Shown: piece after piece, positions 25,518-34,787 of the stretch
Position numbering within the stretch: the stretch's first letter is position 1
Layout: each line of letters starts with the position of its first letter
DNA from: Palsa-504 sp963789225
GTDB lineage: Bacteria > Actinomycetota > Actinomycetes > Streptosporangiales > Streptosporangiaceae
DNA length: 64,000 nt
Assembly: GCA_963789225.1 (NCBI GenBank)
Contig: CAWBKD010000041.1
Coordinates: 9,962 to 73,961, forward strand
Direction of reading: 5' to 3'
The notes under the pieces: model-generated
What the model saw: only the letters and a program-made list of their open reading frames with translations
Databases searched by the model: none
What the model was told of the DNA's origin: nothing
Program-made: the position numbers and the translations under genes

Positions 25518-26781
25518 GTGCGTAGGATTGCGATAACCGGCCTGGGCGTTGTATCCGCCCTCGGTCATGATGTGGACTCCTTCATTGGCGGGCTGACCAA
25601 CGGCACGGTCCTGATCGAGCCGGCCCCGTGGGCGGGGGAGGGGCCGGGGGCCTACTTCTCCTGGATGTCACTCATCACCGGCTTCGACCCCGCGGACTGG
25701 ATGGACGAGAAGGTCCGCGACGGCACCGATCTATTCAGCCAGTACGCGCTGGCCGCGGCCACGCAGGCGGTGCGGTCAGCCGGGCTGTCCGAGACCATTC
25801 CGGAGACCGCCGCTGTCGTGCACGGCACCACGATGGGAGGTGTCCGCGGCCTGATGAAGGCCCAGCACGACCTCGAGGCGAGCGGGCCTGCCGCGATCGA
25901 CAGGAAGACCATGATCCGGATCTGGCCGAACATGGCGGCGGCCCAGATCGCGATGCGGTTCGGGCTGCATGGCCCCCAGCTGACCGTGACCAGCGCGTGC
26001 GCATCCTCGCTCGACGCGGTTGGCGTGGCGGCCGGGATGATCGCCAGCGGTCGGGCGCCGGTCGCGGTCGTCGGCGGCACCGACGCCGGGTGGCAGCTGC
26101 CGCCGGGGTCGGCCGACGATAGCTTCGTGCCGGCGCTGTTCTACAGCCGCTCCCAGTACGGGGTCAATAGCGCGGAACGCGACCCGCGCCGGGCTTCCCT
26201 GCCGTTCGACCGCGACCGCAACGGCGTGGTCGGCGGTGAGGGCTCGGCCTTCTTCGTCGCTCGAGGACGCGGCCGCGGCCCGCCGCCGCGGCGCGCCCAT
26301 CCTCGCCGAGGTCGCGGGCTACGCCAGCCTGGCTGACGGCTACCATCCGTCCTCACCTGAGCCCAGCGGCAGGTGGGAAGCCGAGACGATGTTGCGCGCG
26401 CTAGGCGACGCTGACATTCCGGCGGCGGAGGTCGGCGCCGTCGTCGCGCACGCCACGGCGACGCCCAAGGGAGATACCGCCGAGATCCGCGCCATCAATA
26501 CGGTCTACGGGAAGCACGCCAGCGGACTGCACGCGATGTCGTTCAAGGGACACATCGGTCATACCGGAGCGTCGGCGGGCGGCATGGGTATCCTGATCGC
26601 GGTCGCCGCGCTCAATCGTGGCGTGCTGCCGCACACCGCCTGCACCACCAATCCCGACCCGGAGGCGGACTTCCACGTGGTCACCCGGGCTCCGGTTGAG
26701 GTTGACACCCGGGCCGTGCAGGTGAACGCATTCGGCTTCGGCGGCCAGAATGCGTCGGTCGTCGTGGCCAGGCCAGCATGA
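25518..26781 (+). pseudogene. beta-ketoacyl synthase-family protein (FabF-like), broken by a single-base insertion
   Basis: From GTG 25518 (GGGAGG about 10 nt upstream) the frame encodes a KS: RRIAITGLGVVSALG, nucleophile C161 in VTSACASSLD. At 26256-26262 an extra base shifts the frame after GGEGSAFFV; the rest continues in the +1 frame (LEDAAAARRRGAPILAEVAG), with catalytic His in VAHATATPKGDTAE and FKGHIGHTGASAG, to TGA 26779-26781. Without the insertion it would be a normal ~420-aa KS. No acyl carrier protein, AT or KR gene is nearby, so a Claisen-type or thiolytic role on CoA esters is more likely than polyketide synthesis. Followed by two CoA ligases in one operon. Confidence 0.7.
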
Positions 26782-26818
26782 GTCACGCCGGGACCTGGCG
26801 GACCAGAGTCGCCGACTG

Positions 26819-28435
26819 ATGACCACTCCCATCGGCCCGGGTGACTGGCCGCTCATCGGCGCGCGCCGGGCTCCGGACGCTCCCTGCCTGGTCACCGACG
26901 GCCACGGCGCGATGAGCTATGCCGAGCTAGAGTCGGCGTCCTCGAGGCTGGGCACGGCGCTGCTGGCCGCAGGGCTGCGGCCGGGCGACCGGGTCGCCAT
27001 TCTCGCGACCGACAGCATGCAGTACGCGGCACTGCTGTTCGCGGCCTTCAAGGCCGGGCTGGTCAGCGTACCGCTGAACTTCCGCCTGACGCCGAGCGAG
27101 CTAACTGCCCTGACCCAAATCGCGGCTCCCGTGGCGCTGTTCACCGAGGCAAGGTATATCCCGATGCTGCCGGCACTGACCGCCGCGGCCGGCCCTCAGC
27201 TGGTGCTGACCGCCACGCTGGATGACTCGCCCGGCGGTGCAAGCACGTACACGTCGCTGGTCTCCACGGGACGGCCGGACGCGTGCCTAACCAGCCCGAC
27301 CGGCGACGACGACGTGGTGATGTGGCTGCTGACCAGCGGGACGACCGGAACACCGCGCGCCGTGATGCAGCCGCAGCGCGCGATCAAGGCAAACACGGCC
27401 AAGGGCGTGGTGGAGCAGTGCTTCAGCCTCGAGGACTGCCTCTATGCGGGAACCCCGCTGTTCCACGTGGCCGGCATGGGCTGGCTCTACTATGCGGTGT
27501 CACGGGGCGCGTCACTGTTCCTGCTCCCGCAGTTCAACGCGGACCGGCTGCTCCGCGCCCTGCAGGATGGCCGGGTCACCAGGTGCCTGCTCGTACCGAG
27601 CATGGCCATCGCACTGCTTGACCATCCCGACGCAGGGCGCAGCGACTATGCGAACCTGACCAGCATCGCTTACGGCGGATCGGCGATGCCCACGACGGTT
27701 GTCCGGCGCCTGCACGAGACCTTCGGGTGTGACCTATACAACACCTTCGGGGCGGGCACCGAAGCCGGCGGCCAGACCGTCCTGCGGCCAGCCGATCATC
27801 GCGCTGCGTTCGCCGGCCAGCCGCACCTGCTTGGCTCGATCGGCAAGGCCATGTACGGGGTGGACGTGAAGCTGTGCGACGCCGACGGGCGGGAAGTCGG
27901 CCCGGGGGAGATCGGCGAGATCTACTCGCGCAGCGACGCGATCATGACCGGCTACCTGGGCCAGCCCGAGCTGACCAGCAGCCGCATCGCCGACGGCTGG
28001 GTCCATGCCGGTGACCTCGCCTGGCGGGACAAGGAAGGCTACTACTACCTGGCCGGCCGCAGCGATGATGTGATCTTCCGCGGCGGAGAGAACATCTACC
28101 CGGCCGAGATCGAGAATGTGCTCGCCGCGCATCCGAAGGTTGCCGAGGCCGCGGTGATCGGCGTGCCGGATCCGTACTGGGGTCATACCGTCGCCGCGGT
28201 GGTGACCGTGCGCGAGCCCGCTGCGGCCAGTGAGCTCATCGAGTTCTGCCGTGGCTCGCTCGCCTCCTACAAGGTGCCGCAGCGCGTCATATTCGCCGAT
28301 GAGCTGCCGGTCAATGCGTCAGGCAAGACGAGCAAGGTGATGCTCCGCCAGTTCGTCCAGGCCTGGCTGGCCGGGACGGAGGGCGAGCAGGGACCGGCCA
28401 GGCAGACCCCGGGCGATTCACCAGGCGCGCGCTGA
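26819..28435 (+). CDS. acyl-CoA synthetase (AMP-forming ligase) 2
   Basis: This 538-aa paralogue of ligase 1 (14058) shares YNTFGAGTEAGGQ, LLGSIGKAMYGVDVKLCD and GEIYSRSDAIMTGYLGQPE. P-loop is TSGTTGTPRA, with Arg-Ala instead of the usual Lys-Gly at the end. Catalytic Lys is in NASGKTSKVML. Start ATG 26819 is 37 bp after the ketosynthase stop; the stop overlaps the ATG of ligase 3 by one base (TGATG). Confidence 0.85.
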   Translation: MTTPIGPGDWPLIGARRAPDAPCLVTDGHGAMSYAELESASSRLGTALLAAGLRPGDRVAILATDSMQYAALLFAAFKAGLVSVPLNFRLTPSELTALTQIAAPVALFTEARYIPMLPALTAAAGPQLVLTATLDDSPGGASTYTSLVSTGRPDACLTSPTGDDDVVMWLLTSGTTGTPRAVMQPQRAIKANTAKGVVEQCFSLEDCLYAGTPLFHVAGMGWLYYAVSRGASLFLLPQFNADRLLRALQDGRVTRCLLVPSMAIALLDHPDAGRSDYANLTSIAYGGSAMPTTVVRRLHETFGCDLYNTFGAGTEAGGQTVLRPADHRAAFAGQPHLLGSIGKAMYGVDVKLCDADGREVGPGEIGEIYSRSDAIMTGYLGQPELTSSRIADGWVHAGDLAWRDKEGYYYLAGRSDDVIFRGGENIYPAEIENVLAAHPKVAEAAVIGVPDPYWGHTVAAVVTVREPAAASELIEFCRGSLASYKVPQRVIFADELPVNASGKTSKVMLRQFVQAWLAGTEGEQGPARQTPGDSPGAR

Positions 28436-29961
28436 TGCTTGCTGCTCCGCAGACCTTCCCCGAGCTGATCGAAACACGGTGCCGCGAGTTCGCCGGCAAG
28501 GAGTTCCTGCGCACGGACGGCGAGATCCTCAGCTACGAGCAGCTGGGCCGGCAGAGTGCCGCGGTCGCCCAGCACCTGGTGGCCGGGGGGCTCCGGCCTG
28601 GCGACCGGGTCCTGCTGCTCATGCGCAATCGCATCGAGTTCGTGGTCGCCTGGTTCGGCGTGCTGCGCGCCGGCGGGGTCATCGTGCCACTGAACACGGA
28701 GCTGATCGGCGAGCACCTGGACTACCTGCTGAGCAGGGGCGGTGCCACGACGCTTATCGGGGACGCCGACCTGCTCTCGGCGATCGGCACTCCGCAGCGG
28801 CACATCACGCTCGTCATCAGCGAGGCGCCCGCCACGATGACCGCGTTTCCTAACGCAGCCTGCTTCCTGCTGCCTGACCTTGTCGTTCCGCCTGCCGTGC
28901 CCACGTCGCTGCCGCGGCCGTCGCCGTCTGACCCGTGCCAGCTGATGTTCAGTTCCGGGACCACCGGGCGGCCCAAGGGCGTCCTGCGATTCCAGGAACT
29001 GGAACTCGCCAAGGCGGCCCTGGCTGAGCCGGCCGGACTCGGCGCCGCGGACGTGCTCTACTGCAACGTCCCGCTGTTTCACGGCCTGGGCCTGAACTGG
29101 ATCCAGATGGCGCTGTGGGCGGGCGGATCCGCGGCGATCGTGCCCCGGTTCAGCCGCACTCAGTTCGCCGCCGATGTCCGCAAGTTCGCCGCCACCGCGG
29201 TTCCGCACGTGGGCAGCATGGTGTCGGCCCTGATGGAGCTGCCGGCGAGCGGCTCCGATCGGCACAGCGGCCTGCGGATCTCGTTCGGCGTGGGCGTGCC
29301 GGCCAGCCTGTGGCGCGCCTACGAGGACCGCTTCGGCCTGTCGGTCGTGGAGTTCTACGGCTCGACGGAGACCGGCCTGGTCGCCTTCAATCCGCCCGGC
29401 GGACCGGTGGGTTCCATCGGTCGTCCGGTCGATCAGGTGGATGTGCGACTGGTGGACGCCCGCGGGGAACACGTCCCGCCAGGAACACCGGGAGAAATGC
29501 TGATCAGGTACCGCTCGGCCGCGCGGCCGTTGCCCAGCTACTTCGAGGACCCGGCGGCGACGGCCGAGCGCAGCGCGGACGGCTGGTGGCGGACGGGCGA
29601 TCTGGTCCGCGCGGACGGGGCCGGATTCCTGTACTACAGCGGGCGGGCCCGCGACACCATCAGGCACCGCGGGGAAAACATCGTGCCCGAAGATATCGAG
29701 CGGACGGCTACCTCGCATCCGGCGGTCGCGGAAGCGGTCGCGGTCGCGATGCCGGGCGAACTCGGCGACGACGACGTGCGGTTGTTCGTCGTCCCCGCGG
29801 GCGGCCAGACGCTGGACATCCCGGCGCTGCAAACGTGGCTGCTGCCCCGGCTGCCGCGCTATATGCGGCCGGCGCTCATCGAGGTGATTCCTGAACTGCC
29901 CCTGACCGCGACGCACAAGGTCAAGCGCGACGAGCTTCGCAGCCTGCCCCTGCCGCGGTAG
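28435..29961 (+). CDS. acyl-CoA synthetase (AMP-forming ligase) 3, CaiC-like
   Basis: This 508-aa ligase has P-loop SSGTTGRPKG, VVEFYGSTETGL, DGWWRTGD and IRHRGENIVPEDIE. The A10 Lys is in TATHKVKRDEL, with His instead of Gly before it, as in the paralogue at 51109 (SK). These features resemble carnitine/crotonobetaine- and bile-acid-type CoA ligases. Third and last gene of the ketosynthase operon; a hairpin follows at 29974. Confidence 0.85.
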   Translation: MLAAPQTFPELIETRCREFAGKEFLRTDGEILSYEQLGRQSAAVAQHLVAGGLRPGDRVLLLMRNRIEFVVAWFGVLRAGGVIVPLNTELIGEHLDYLLSRGGATTLIGDADLLSAIGTPQRHITLVISEAPATMTAFPNAACFLLPDLVVPPAVPTSLPRPSPSDPCQLMFSSGTTGRPKGVLRFQELELAKAALAEPAGLGAADVLYCNVPLFHGLGLNWIQMALWAGGSAAIVPRFSRTQFAADVRKFAATAVPHVGSMVSALMELPASGSDRHSGLRISFGVGVPASLWRAYEDRFGLSVVEFYGSTETGLVAFNPPGGPVGSIGRPVDQVDVRLVDARGEHVPPGTPGEMLIRYRSAARPLPSYFEDPAATAERSADGWWRTGDLVRADGAGFLYYSGRARDTIRHRGENIVPEDIERTATSHPAVAEAVAVAMPGELGDDDVRLFVVPAGGQTLDIPALQTWLLPRLPRYMRPALIEVIPELPLTATHKVKRDELRSLPLPR

Positions 29962-29973
29962 CGCTTGGCTCAC

Positions 29974-29991
29974 CCGGGAGCGCTCTCCCGG
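29974..29991 (+). terminator. hairpin after ligase 3
   Basis: A perfect 7-bp stem CCGGGAG/CTCCCGG with a 4-nt loop lies 12 bp after the ligase 3 stop codon. There is no T tract, which is usual for actinobacterial terminators. Confidence 0.5.
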
Positions 29992-30693
29992 CGGGCCCGC
30001 CGCAGGCCCCGTGCCGGGCGCTACACCGGCCGCGCAGGCCGGCGGAAAGCCACCGAGGGGCACTAAGGCTGGTTGATTGTATGCAAGCAGCGTGGGTGGA
30101 AGCCTGGGATGCGCCGCCAGAACTACCCCCAAGCCCGGTCCGCGACCGAATCGCAACCGTTCTGCGATTATCTAAGCAACGCCGGTCCTGACGCGCGTAT
30201 TACGATTTCGTCACGCCGTTAGGGGGGTCCGCATGGTGCTCAGCCTGGCGCTGCTAACCCCTGCCTGACCAGGTTTCCCGGCTTCTTCACCGGGTCCGGC
30301 CGCAGAGTTGCGGCCCCTAGTCAATACGTTTACCTGCGACCGAAATGCTCACCCGTGCCGGTCTCGATCGGTGGCTTTGGCGGCGCCCGTACGGGCCGGT
30401 CTGGCAAAGCTTCCCATGAGGCTTGACGGGTGTCTTGCGGCCATGATTGCATACAGTGGTGGTGCTCCTCCGAGATGGGTGCCGACTACTTGGCCGGAAT
30501 TCCAGCTCTGTACGCCACCGTGGCGGGCCAGGGGTACGCCCTGCCTGATCGCTCGGTGCGGCGGGCTGGATGGCGTGCCACGAGGAGGTTTTGGGTGCGG
30601 TCGCTCCCCGCTCGCGAACAGACCCCACAACCACACACGGGCATTCCGCAATCCGCCGATCCAGATCGGCTGTGTTAGCAATTGGGAGCAGTT
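29992..30693. other. 700-bp regulatory gap before the ABC importer operon
   Basis: No credible gene was found; open frames here overlap one another and lack protein-like composition. The stretch holds two GntR-type sites: ATTGTATGCAAG (30076-30087), which has no -35 box at the usual distance, and the promoter site at 30423-30457. The local base composition is less GC-rich than the genes. An mRNA from the second promoter would carry a leader of about 235 nt before ATG 30694; I see no riboswitch I can name in it. Confidence 0.5.
30423..30457 (+). promoter_or_regulatory. GntR-type operator and promoter of the ABC importer operon
   Basis: TTGACG (30423-30428), 17 bp, then ATTGCATACAGT (30446-30457), 10 of 12 matches to ATTGTATACAAT. 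Same architecture as the promoters at 25086, 25417 and 42634. Confidence 0.6.
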
Positions 30694-31938
30694 ATGAGCG
30701 GTTATGGTTCGAGCCACCGCCAGAGATTTTCCCGCAAGTCGGTCGGCGCGTTCGCGGCACTGGTGACCAGTGTCGTGCTGATGTCGTCTGCCTGTAGCTC
30801 CGCGTCCTCGGGATCGTCTTCGGCATCGACTTCGGGATCGTCTGGATCCCAGACGGCATCAACGGGCCAAAGCGCGGCTGCAGCCGGCCTGGCCAAGGCC
30901 CAGAAACTGCTCGCCTCCATCCAATCTCCATCGGCCATTACGTTCCCGTCCGGGACTACGCCGGTTAACCCGGGAGTGCACAAGGTCGCTGTGATCGCGG
31001 CCGGTCTCGGTAACCCTGGCGCTTCCACCCTAGCGCCCTACGTAATACAGGCCGTGAAGGCCATCGGCTGGACTTCCCCGCCGGTCTACGACGGCAAGTT
31101 CACCGTTAGCACCGAGGCTCAGGACATCGAGGACGCGCTCAACAGCGGCGCCCAGGCACTGTTCCTGATCGCGATAACCCCTGCATCCGTGCAGAGCGCT
31201 CTCGCGCCTGCGCTGACGAAGAAGATGCCGGTCATCTGCCTCGACTGCGGCGCGCCCACCGACGCCGGCGCCCTGCCGGGGGTCGTAGATGTCGAGGACT
31301 CCACGACGCTGGCCGGCCAACTACAGGCGGCCTACGTGACCGTCCAGTCGGGCGGGCATGCCAAGGTCGCTCTCTTCAATGACCCTGAGTACCCGAATGT
31401 GACTGACCGGTACAACGCCGCGCTCGCCGCGCTCAAGGTGTACTGCCCGGACTGCACCACCATCACGCAGAACATCGAGATCGCTCAGGTGCTGGCGCCG
31501 GGCGTGCCCCAGTTCACCGGCTTCCTGAGCTCGCACCCCGCGGGCACCGTCAACTGGATTATCGCGCCGTACGATGGTGCCTCGTCACTGTGGGCGCAGG
31601 CCGCCGCGCAGGCAGGCAGGACGGACATCAAGTTCGTCGGCTACGCGGCCCTGCCGCCCTTCTACGGTTACATCGCAGCCGGAACGCCTGCGGGAGCCGC
31701 CGCATCCGTGGTGATCCCGGTTCCCTACTACGGCTGGGCTGGCGTCGACGAGGCTGCGCGGCTGTTCAATCACATGCCCACCTGGTCCGCGATCACCCTG
31801 CCCGACGTCCTGGTGACCAAGTCCAATGCCAGCACCTTCGCAACCTTCGCGAAGGCCAACGGCGGGGTAGCCGGCTTCACCCCGGCGAACTTCGAGGCAA
31901 ACTTCGAAAAGCTCTGGGGACGTCCGACGACAGGCTGA
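30694..31938 (+). CDS. ABC transporter substrate-binding lipoprotein (sugar-type, Peripla_BP_4)
   Basis: This 414-aa protein has a positively charged N-terminus, a hydrophobic segment and the lipobox MSSAC with the acylated Cys at C34, followed by a Ser/Thr-rich linker (residues 35-62). The mature part is a type I periplasmic binding fold (HKVAVIAAGLGNPGAS at the first strand, ALNSGAQALFLIAITP, DCGAPTDAG). It captures a solute at the outer face of the membrane. GGGAG precedes ATG 30694. The ligand is unknown; because the next genes are CoA and AtuA-type enzymes, a polar acid or glycoside is more likely than a common sugar. Confidence 0.8.
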   Translation: MSGYGSSHRQRFSRKSVGAFAALVTSVVLMSSACSSASSGSSSASTSGSSGSQTASTGQSAAAAGLAKAQKLLASIQSPSAITFPSGTTPVNPGVHKVAVIAAGLGNPGASTLAPYVIQAVKAIGWTSPPVYDGKFTVSTEAQDIEDALNSGAQALFLIAITPASVQSALAPALTKKMPVICLDCGAPTDAGALPGVVDVEDSTTLAGQLQAAYVTVQSGGHAKVALFNDPEYPNVTDRYNAALAALKVYCPDCTTITQNIEIAQVLAPGVPQFTGFLSSHPAGTVNWIIAPYDGASSLWAQAAAQAGRTDIKFVGYAALPPFYGYIAAGTPAGAAASVVIPVPYYGWAGVDEAARLFNHMPTWSAITLPDVLVTKSNASTFATFAKANGGVAGFTPANFEANFEKLWGRPTTG

Positions 31939-31940
31939 CG

Positions 31941-31959
31941 GTCGGGCCCTGAGCCCGAC
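31941..31959 (+). other. intergenic hairpin after the binding-protein gene
   Basis: A perfect 7-bp stem GTCGGGC/GCCCGAC with a 5-nt loop starts 3 bp after the stop codon of the binding protein. In ABC operons such hairpins commonly protect the upstream mRNA and lower expression of the membrane components. Confidence 0.5.
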
Positions 31960-31967
31960 CAGGGGAG

Positions 31968-33455
31968 GTGACGAGAACGGCAGATGAGGGCACGGGCGCC
32001 CTCCCGCCCGTCGGGGAGCCGCTGCTCGAAGTCCGGGGCGTGTCGAAGTCGTTCGGCGCGCAGCGAGCGCTCGACAACGTCACGCTGACGGTCCGGCAAG
32101 GTGAGTTCGTCGGCCTGCTCGGTCCCAATGGCGCTGGCAAGTCCACCCTCATCAAGATCATCGATGGCGTATACCGGCCAGACTCCGGCTTCGTGCAAAT
32201 CGCGGGTATGCCGCTGGCACGGGCTCGGAGCCTGGTCGGTGTGGTTCACCAGGATCTCGGCCTGGTCGATGACATGAGCGTGCTGGAAAACCTCTGCCTG
32301 GGCGCACAGCGCAACTCTCGGCAGGTTCTGCGGCGTCGCAGCCAGGAGCGCGCATTCGGGCTGGCGCAGCTCCGCCAGGTGGGCCTTGAGTACCTGGATC
32401 TCTACCGGATGCTGCGGACCCTGTTGCCCGGAGAGAAGACGATGGTCGCGATCGCCAGGCTGCTGGCGAGCGGTTCCCGCCTCATCATCGTCGATGAGGC
32501 GACCTCGACCCTGCCGCCCAAGGATGCCCAGTGGCTGATCAGCACCCTTCGCTCGCACGTTCGGCAAGGCTATTCGGTGCTCATGGTCAGCCACAAGCTG
32601 GCGGAGATCGTCGAGGAGGTCGATCGGCAGATCGTCCTGAGGGACGGCCAGGTGGTATTCGACAACAGCCAGGAGCTGCTGTCGGTGGCGGAAGCGGCGG
32701 AGCTCATCAGCCCGGCGATAGTACGGTCCGCCGCGCACGCGGATACGGGACAAGCCGTCCCTGTCGACCGGTCCGGGCGCGTGGTGCTGCGGTTTTCTGC
32801 GGCCGCCACCCGGCTCTGTGGCCCGGTCGACCTGGAGCTGCATGCCGGGGAGATAGTAGGCGTTACGGGCTTGCTCGGATCCGGGCTGTACGACCTGGCC
32901 TACATGTCGGCCGGAACCACCCGGCCCGAATCGGGGCGGGTGGACCTTGCGCCCGGCACGACGATCGCGCTGGTGCCCCCGCATCGTGAGACCGAGGGAG
33001 TGTTCCCTGCCTTCCCTGTGCAGTGGAACCTGACGATCTCGGCGCTGCGCCGCTGGCGCAGCGCCGCCCGCCTGCTGCGCCTGCGCGCCGAGGCGCAGGC
33101 AGCGGACACCGTGGCAACGCGGCTCCGGATCACCCCGCATCGGCTCGCCCTGCGCCAGGACACGCTGTCCGGCGGTAACCAGCAGAAGGTCCTGTTCGGT
33201 CGCGGCCTGCTGCGGCAGGCCGACTGCTTCGTCCTGTGCGAGCCCACGCGGGGCGTGGACGTAGGCACCCGGGCCGAGATCTACTCCCTCATCAGGGACC
33301 TGCGCGATGACGGCGCGGCGGTACTGGTCTTGTCGTCTGACGTCCAGGATCTCTTCGAGCTGGCCGACCGCATCGGCGCGATGGAGGGCGGCCAGCTCAC
33401 CCAGCTGTGGGACACCGGCGCGCTTGGCTCGGCAGAGCTCACGCAGCTCCTCTAG
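31968..33455 (+). CDS. ABC transporter ATP-binding protein, double-NBD sugar type (RbsA/MglA-like)
   Basis: This 495-aa protein has two nucleotide-binding domains. Domain 1: Walker A GPNGAGKST, degenerate signature LLPGE, Walker B RLIIVDEATS. Domain 2: degenerate Walker A (GLLGSGLYDLA), good signature LSGGNQQKV, Walker B FVLCEPTRGVD. This pairing of one good and one poor site is usual for RbsA-type proteins, although the weak first signature is not. GTG 31968 lies directly after GGGAG, an unusually short spacing, so the exact start is uncertain. Works with the permease at 33473. Confidence 0.85.
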   Translation: MTRTADEGTGALPPVGEPLLEVRGVSKSFGAQRALDNVTLTVRQGEFVGLLGPNGAGKSTLIKIIDGVYRPDSGFVQIAGMPLARARSLVGVVHQDLGLVDDMSVLENLCLGAQRNSRQVLRRRSQERAFGLAQLRQVGLEYLDLYRMLRTLLPGEKTMVAIARLLASGSRLIIVDEATSTLPPKDAQWLISTLRSHVRQGYSVLMVSHKLAEIVEEVDRQIVLRDGQVVFDNSQELLSVAEAAELISPAIVRSAAHADTGQAVPVDRSGRVVLRFSAAATRLCGPVDLELHAGEIVGVTGLLGSGLYDLAYMSAGTTRPESGRVDLAPGTTIALVPPHRETEGVFPAFPVQWNLTISALRRWRSAARLLRLRAEAQAADTVATRLRITPHRLALRQDTLSGGNQQKVLFGRGLLRQADCFVLCEPTRGVDVGTRAEIYSLIRDLRDDGAAVLVLSSDVQDLFELADRIGAMEGGQLTQLWDTGALGSAELTQLL

Positions 33456-33472
33456 GTAAGGCGGGAACGGCA

Positions 33473-34738
33473 GTGGCGGACTCAACGGGCATGCGCGACA
33501 GGGCCGGCGAGGCGGGTAGCCAGCTACCGCAGCGAACGCCTGAGCCGAACGGAACGGCGAGCAGCCGCACGCCAGGCCGGATTCGCAGCTTCTTTGAGTC
33601 GGACATCGTGGCGATGAGCGCGACGCCCATCGGCTTCGCCGTGGTCCTGCTCGGCGTGTATGGCGCGTGGCTGGGCACCTCGTTCCTGAACGCGGACGCG
33701 CGCGTGTTCGACATCTACCAGAACACGCCGTCGCTGCTCATAAGCGTCGGGCTCATCTCCTGCCTGGCCTGCGGTCAGTTCGACCTGTCGGCCGGGGCCA
33801 ACGCCTCGCTGGCCGCGGTACTGACGTGCGGGCTGTACCTCAAGGAGGGCCTGCCCATGGCGGCCGCGATGGTGCTGGCGGTGGTGATAGCGGGCGCGTT
33901 CGGCGTCATCAATTCGATCGTGGTGCTGCGCTTCCGGGTCAACGCGTTCATCGCGACGCTGGCCGTCTCCGGGGTCATGGACGGCGTCGCCAACGTGTAC
34001 TCAGGCGGGTCGGATATCGCGCCTTCCACGACCGGGCGAAACTTCCCGACCTGGTTCGCCGGGGACACTTCCTTCGGCAGCTTCGTGCACAAGGTGCCAT
34101 ACCCGGTGGCGATCGCCCTGCTGATCGTGCTGGCCGGGTCGGCGGTCTTGGCGCTGCATGACCGCGCCGGGGCGCGCGGACAGCGCCGGCTGACGCTGGA
34201 GATTGCCGGGGTCGTCGTCATCGCCGCGGTTACGGCCCTGCTCATCGCGGTCGGCGTCCCGCGGCAGATCTGCTGGCAGATCGTCCTGCTGATGCTGCTG
34301 GCCTGGGTCCTGTGGATGGTCATCCGCTACACCGTCCTGGGACGATCGATGTTCGCCATCGGCGGCAACCCGACGGCCGCGAGACTGACCGGGATAAACG
34401 TGGTGAAGACCTCGGCGGCCGCCTTCGTGGTCTCCGGCTTGATGGCAGGCATCGCGGGCGTCTGCCTGGCCGCTAACCAGGCGTCGGCGACGCCTGGCGA
34501 AGCCGACGGCTACATCCTGTCCGCCTACGCGGCGGTCTTCGTTTCGACGGTATTCCTGTCCGTCGGCCGCTTCAACGTCTGGGGCACGATCCTCGGCGGC
34601 ATCTGCCTGGTCTATGTCGGTGAGGGCCTGGTCGTCGGCGGGCTTCAGTTCAGCTGGACGGACGTCATCAACGGCGTGGTGCTGCTGCTGGCGGTGAGCC
34701 TATCCACTTCGATCCGGGGCATGGTCGTGCGCCGCTGA
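33473..34738 (+). CDS. ABC transporter permease, sugar type (RbsC-like)
   Basis: This 421-aa membrane protein has about ten hydrophobic helices. RbsC-family marks are CGQFDLSAGANASLAA after TM2-3, and GRSMFAIGGNPTAARLTGINV before the late helices. A long hydrophilic N-terminus (residues 1-45) precedes TM1. GTG 33473 is the preferred start, with GGGA 7 nt before it. A single permease gene implies a homodimer. Third gene of the importer operon. Confidence 0.85.
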   Translation: MADSTGMRDRAGEAGSQLPQRTPEPNGTASSRTPGRIRSFFESDIVAMSATPIGFAVVLLGVYGAWLGTSFLNADARVFDIYQNTPSLLISVGLISCLACGQFDLSAGANASLAAVLTCGLYLKEGLPMAAAMVLAVVIAGAFGVINSIVVLRFRVNAFIATLAVSGVMDGVANVYSGGSDIAPSTTGRNFPTWFAGDTSFGSFVHKVPYPVAIALLIVLAGSAVLALHDRAGARGQRRLTLEIAGVVVIAAVTALLIAVGVPRQICWQIVLLMLLAWVLWMVIRYTVLGRSMFAIGGNPTAARLTGINVVKTSAAAFVVSGLMAGIAGVCLAANQASATPGEADGYILSAYAAVFVSTVFLSVGRFNVWGTILGGICLVYVGEGLVVGGLQFSWTDVINGVVLLLAVSLSTSIRGMVVRR

Positions 34739-34787
34739 GGCGCGGCCCGCACGAGCCCAGCCTGACCTGACACGAGAAGAGGAGATC

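Noticed and set aside
25518..26781. Polyketide or fatty acid biosynthesis cluster, suggested by the ketosynthase
   Set aside because: No carrier protein, acyltransferase, ketoreductase of PKS type or phosphopantetheinyl transferase is present; all neighbours are CoA-ester catabolic genes.
30308..30697. Overlapping open frames of 80-130 codons in the gap before the ABC importer
   Set aside because: Three frames overlap on both strands, none has a ribosome binding site or recognisable content, and the region carries operator sites instead.
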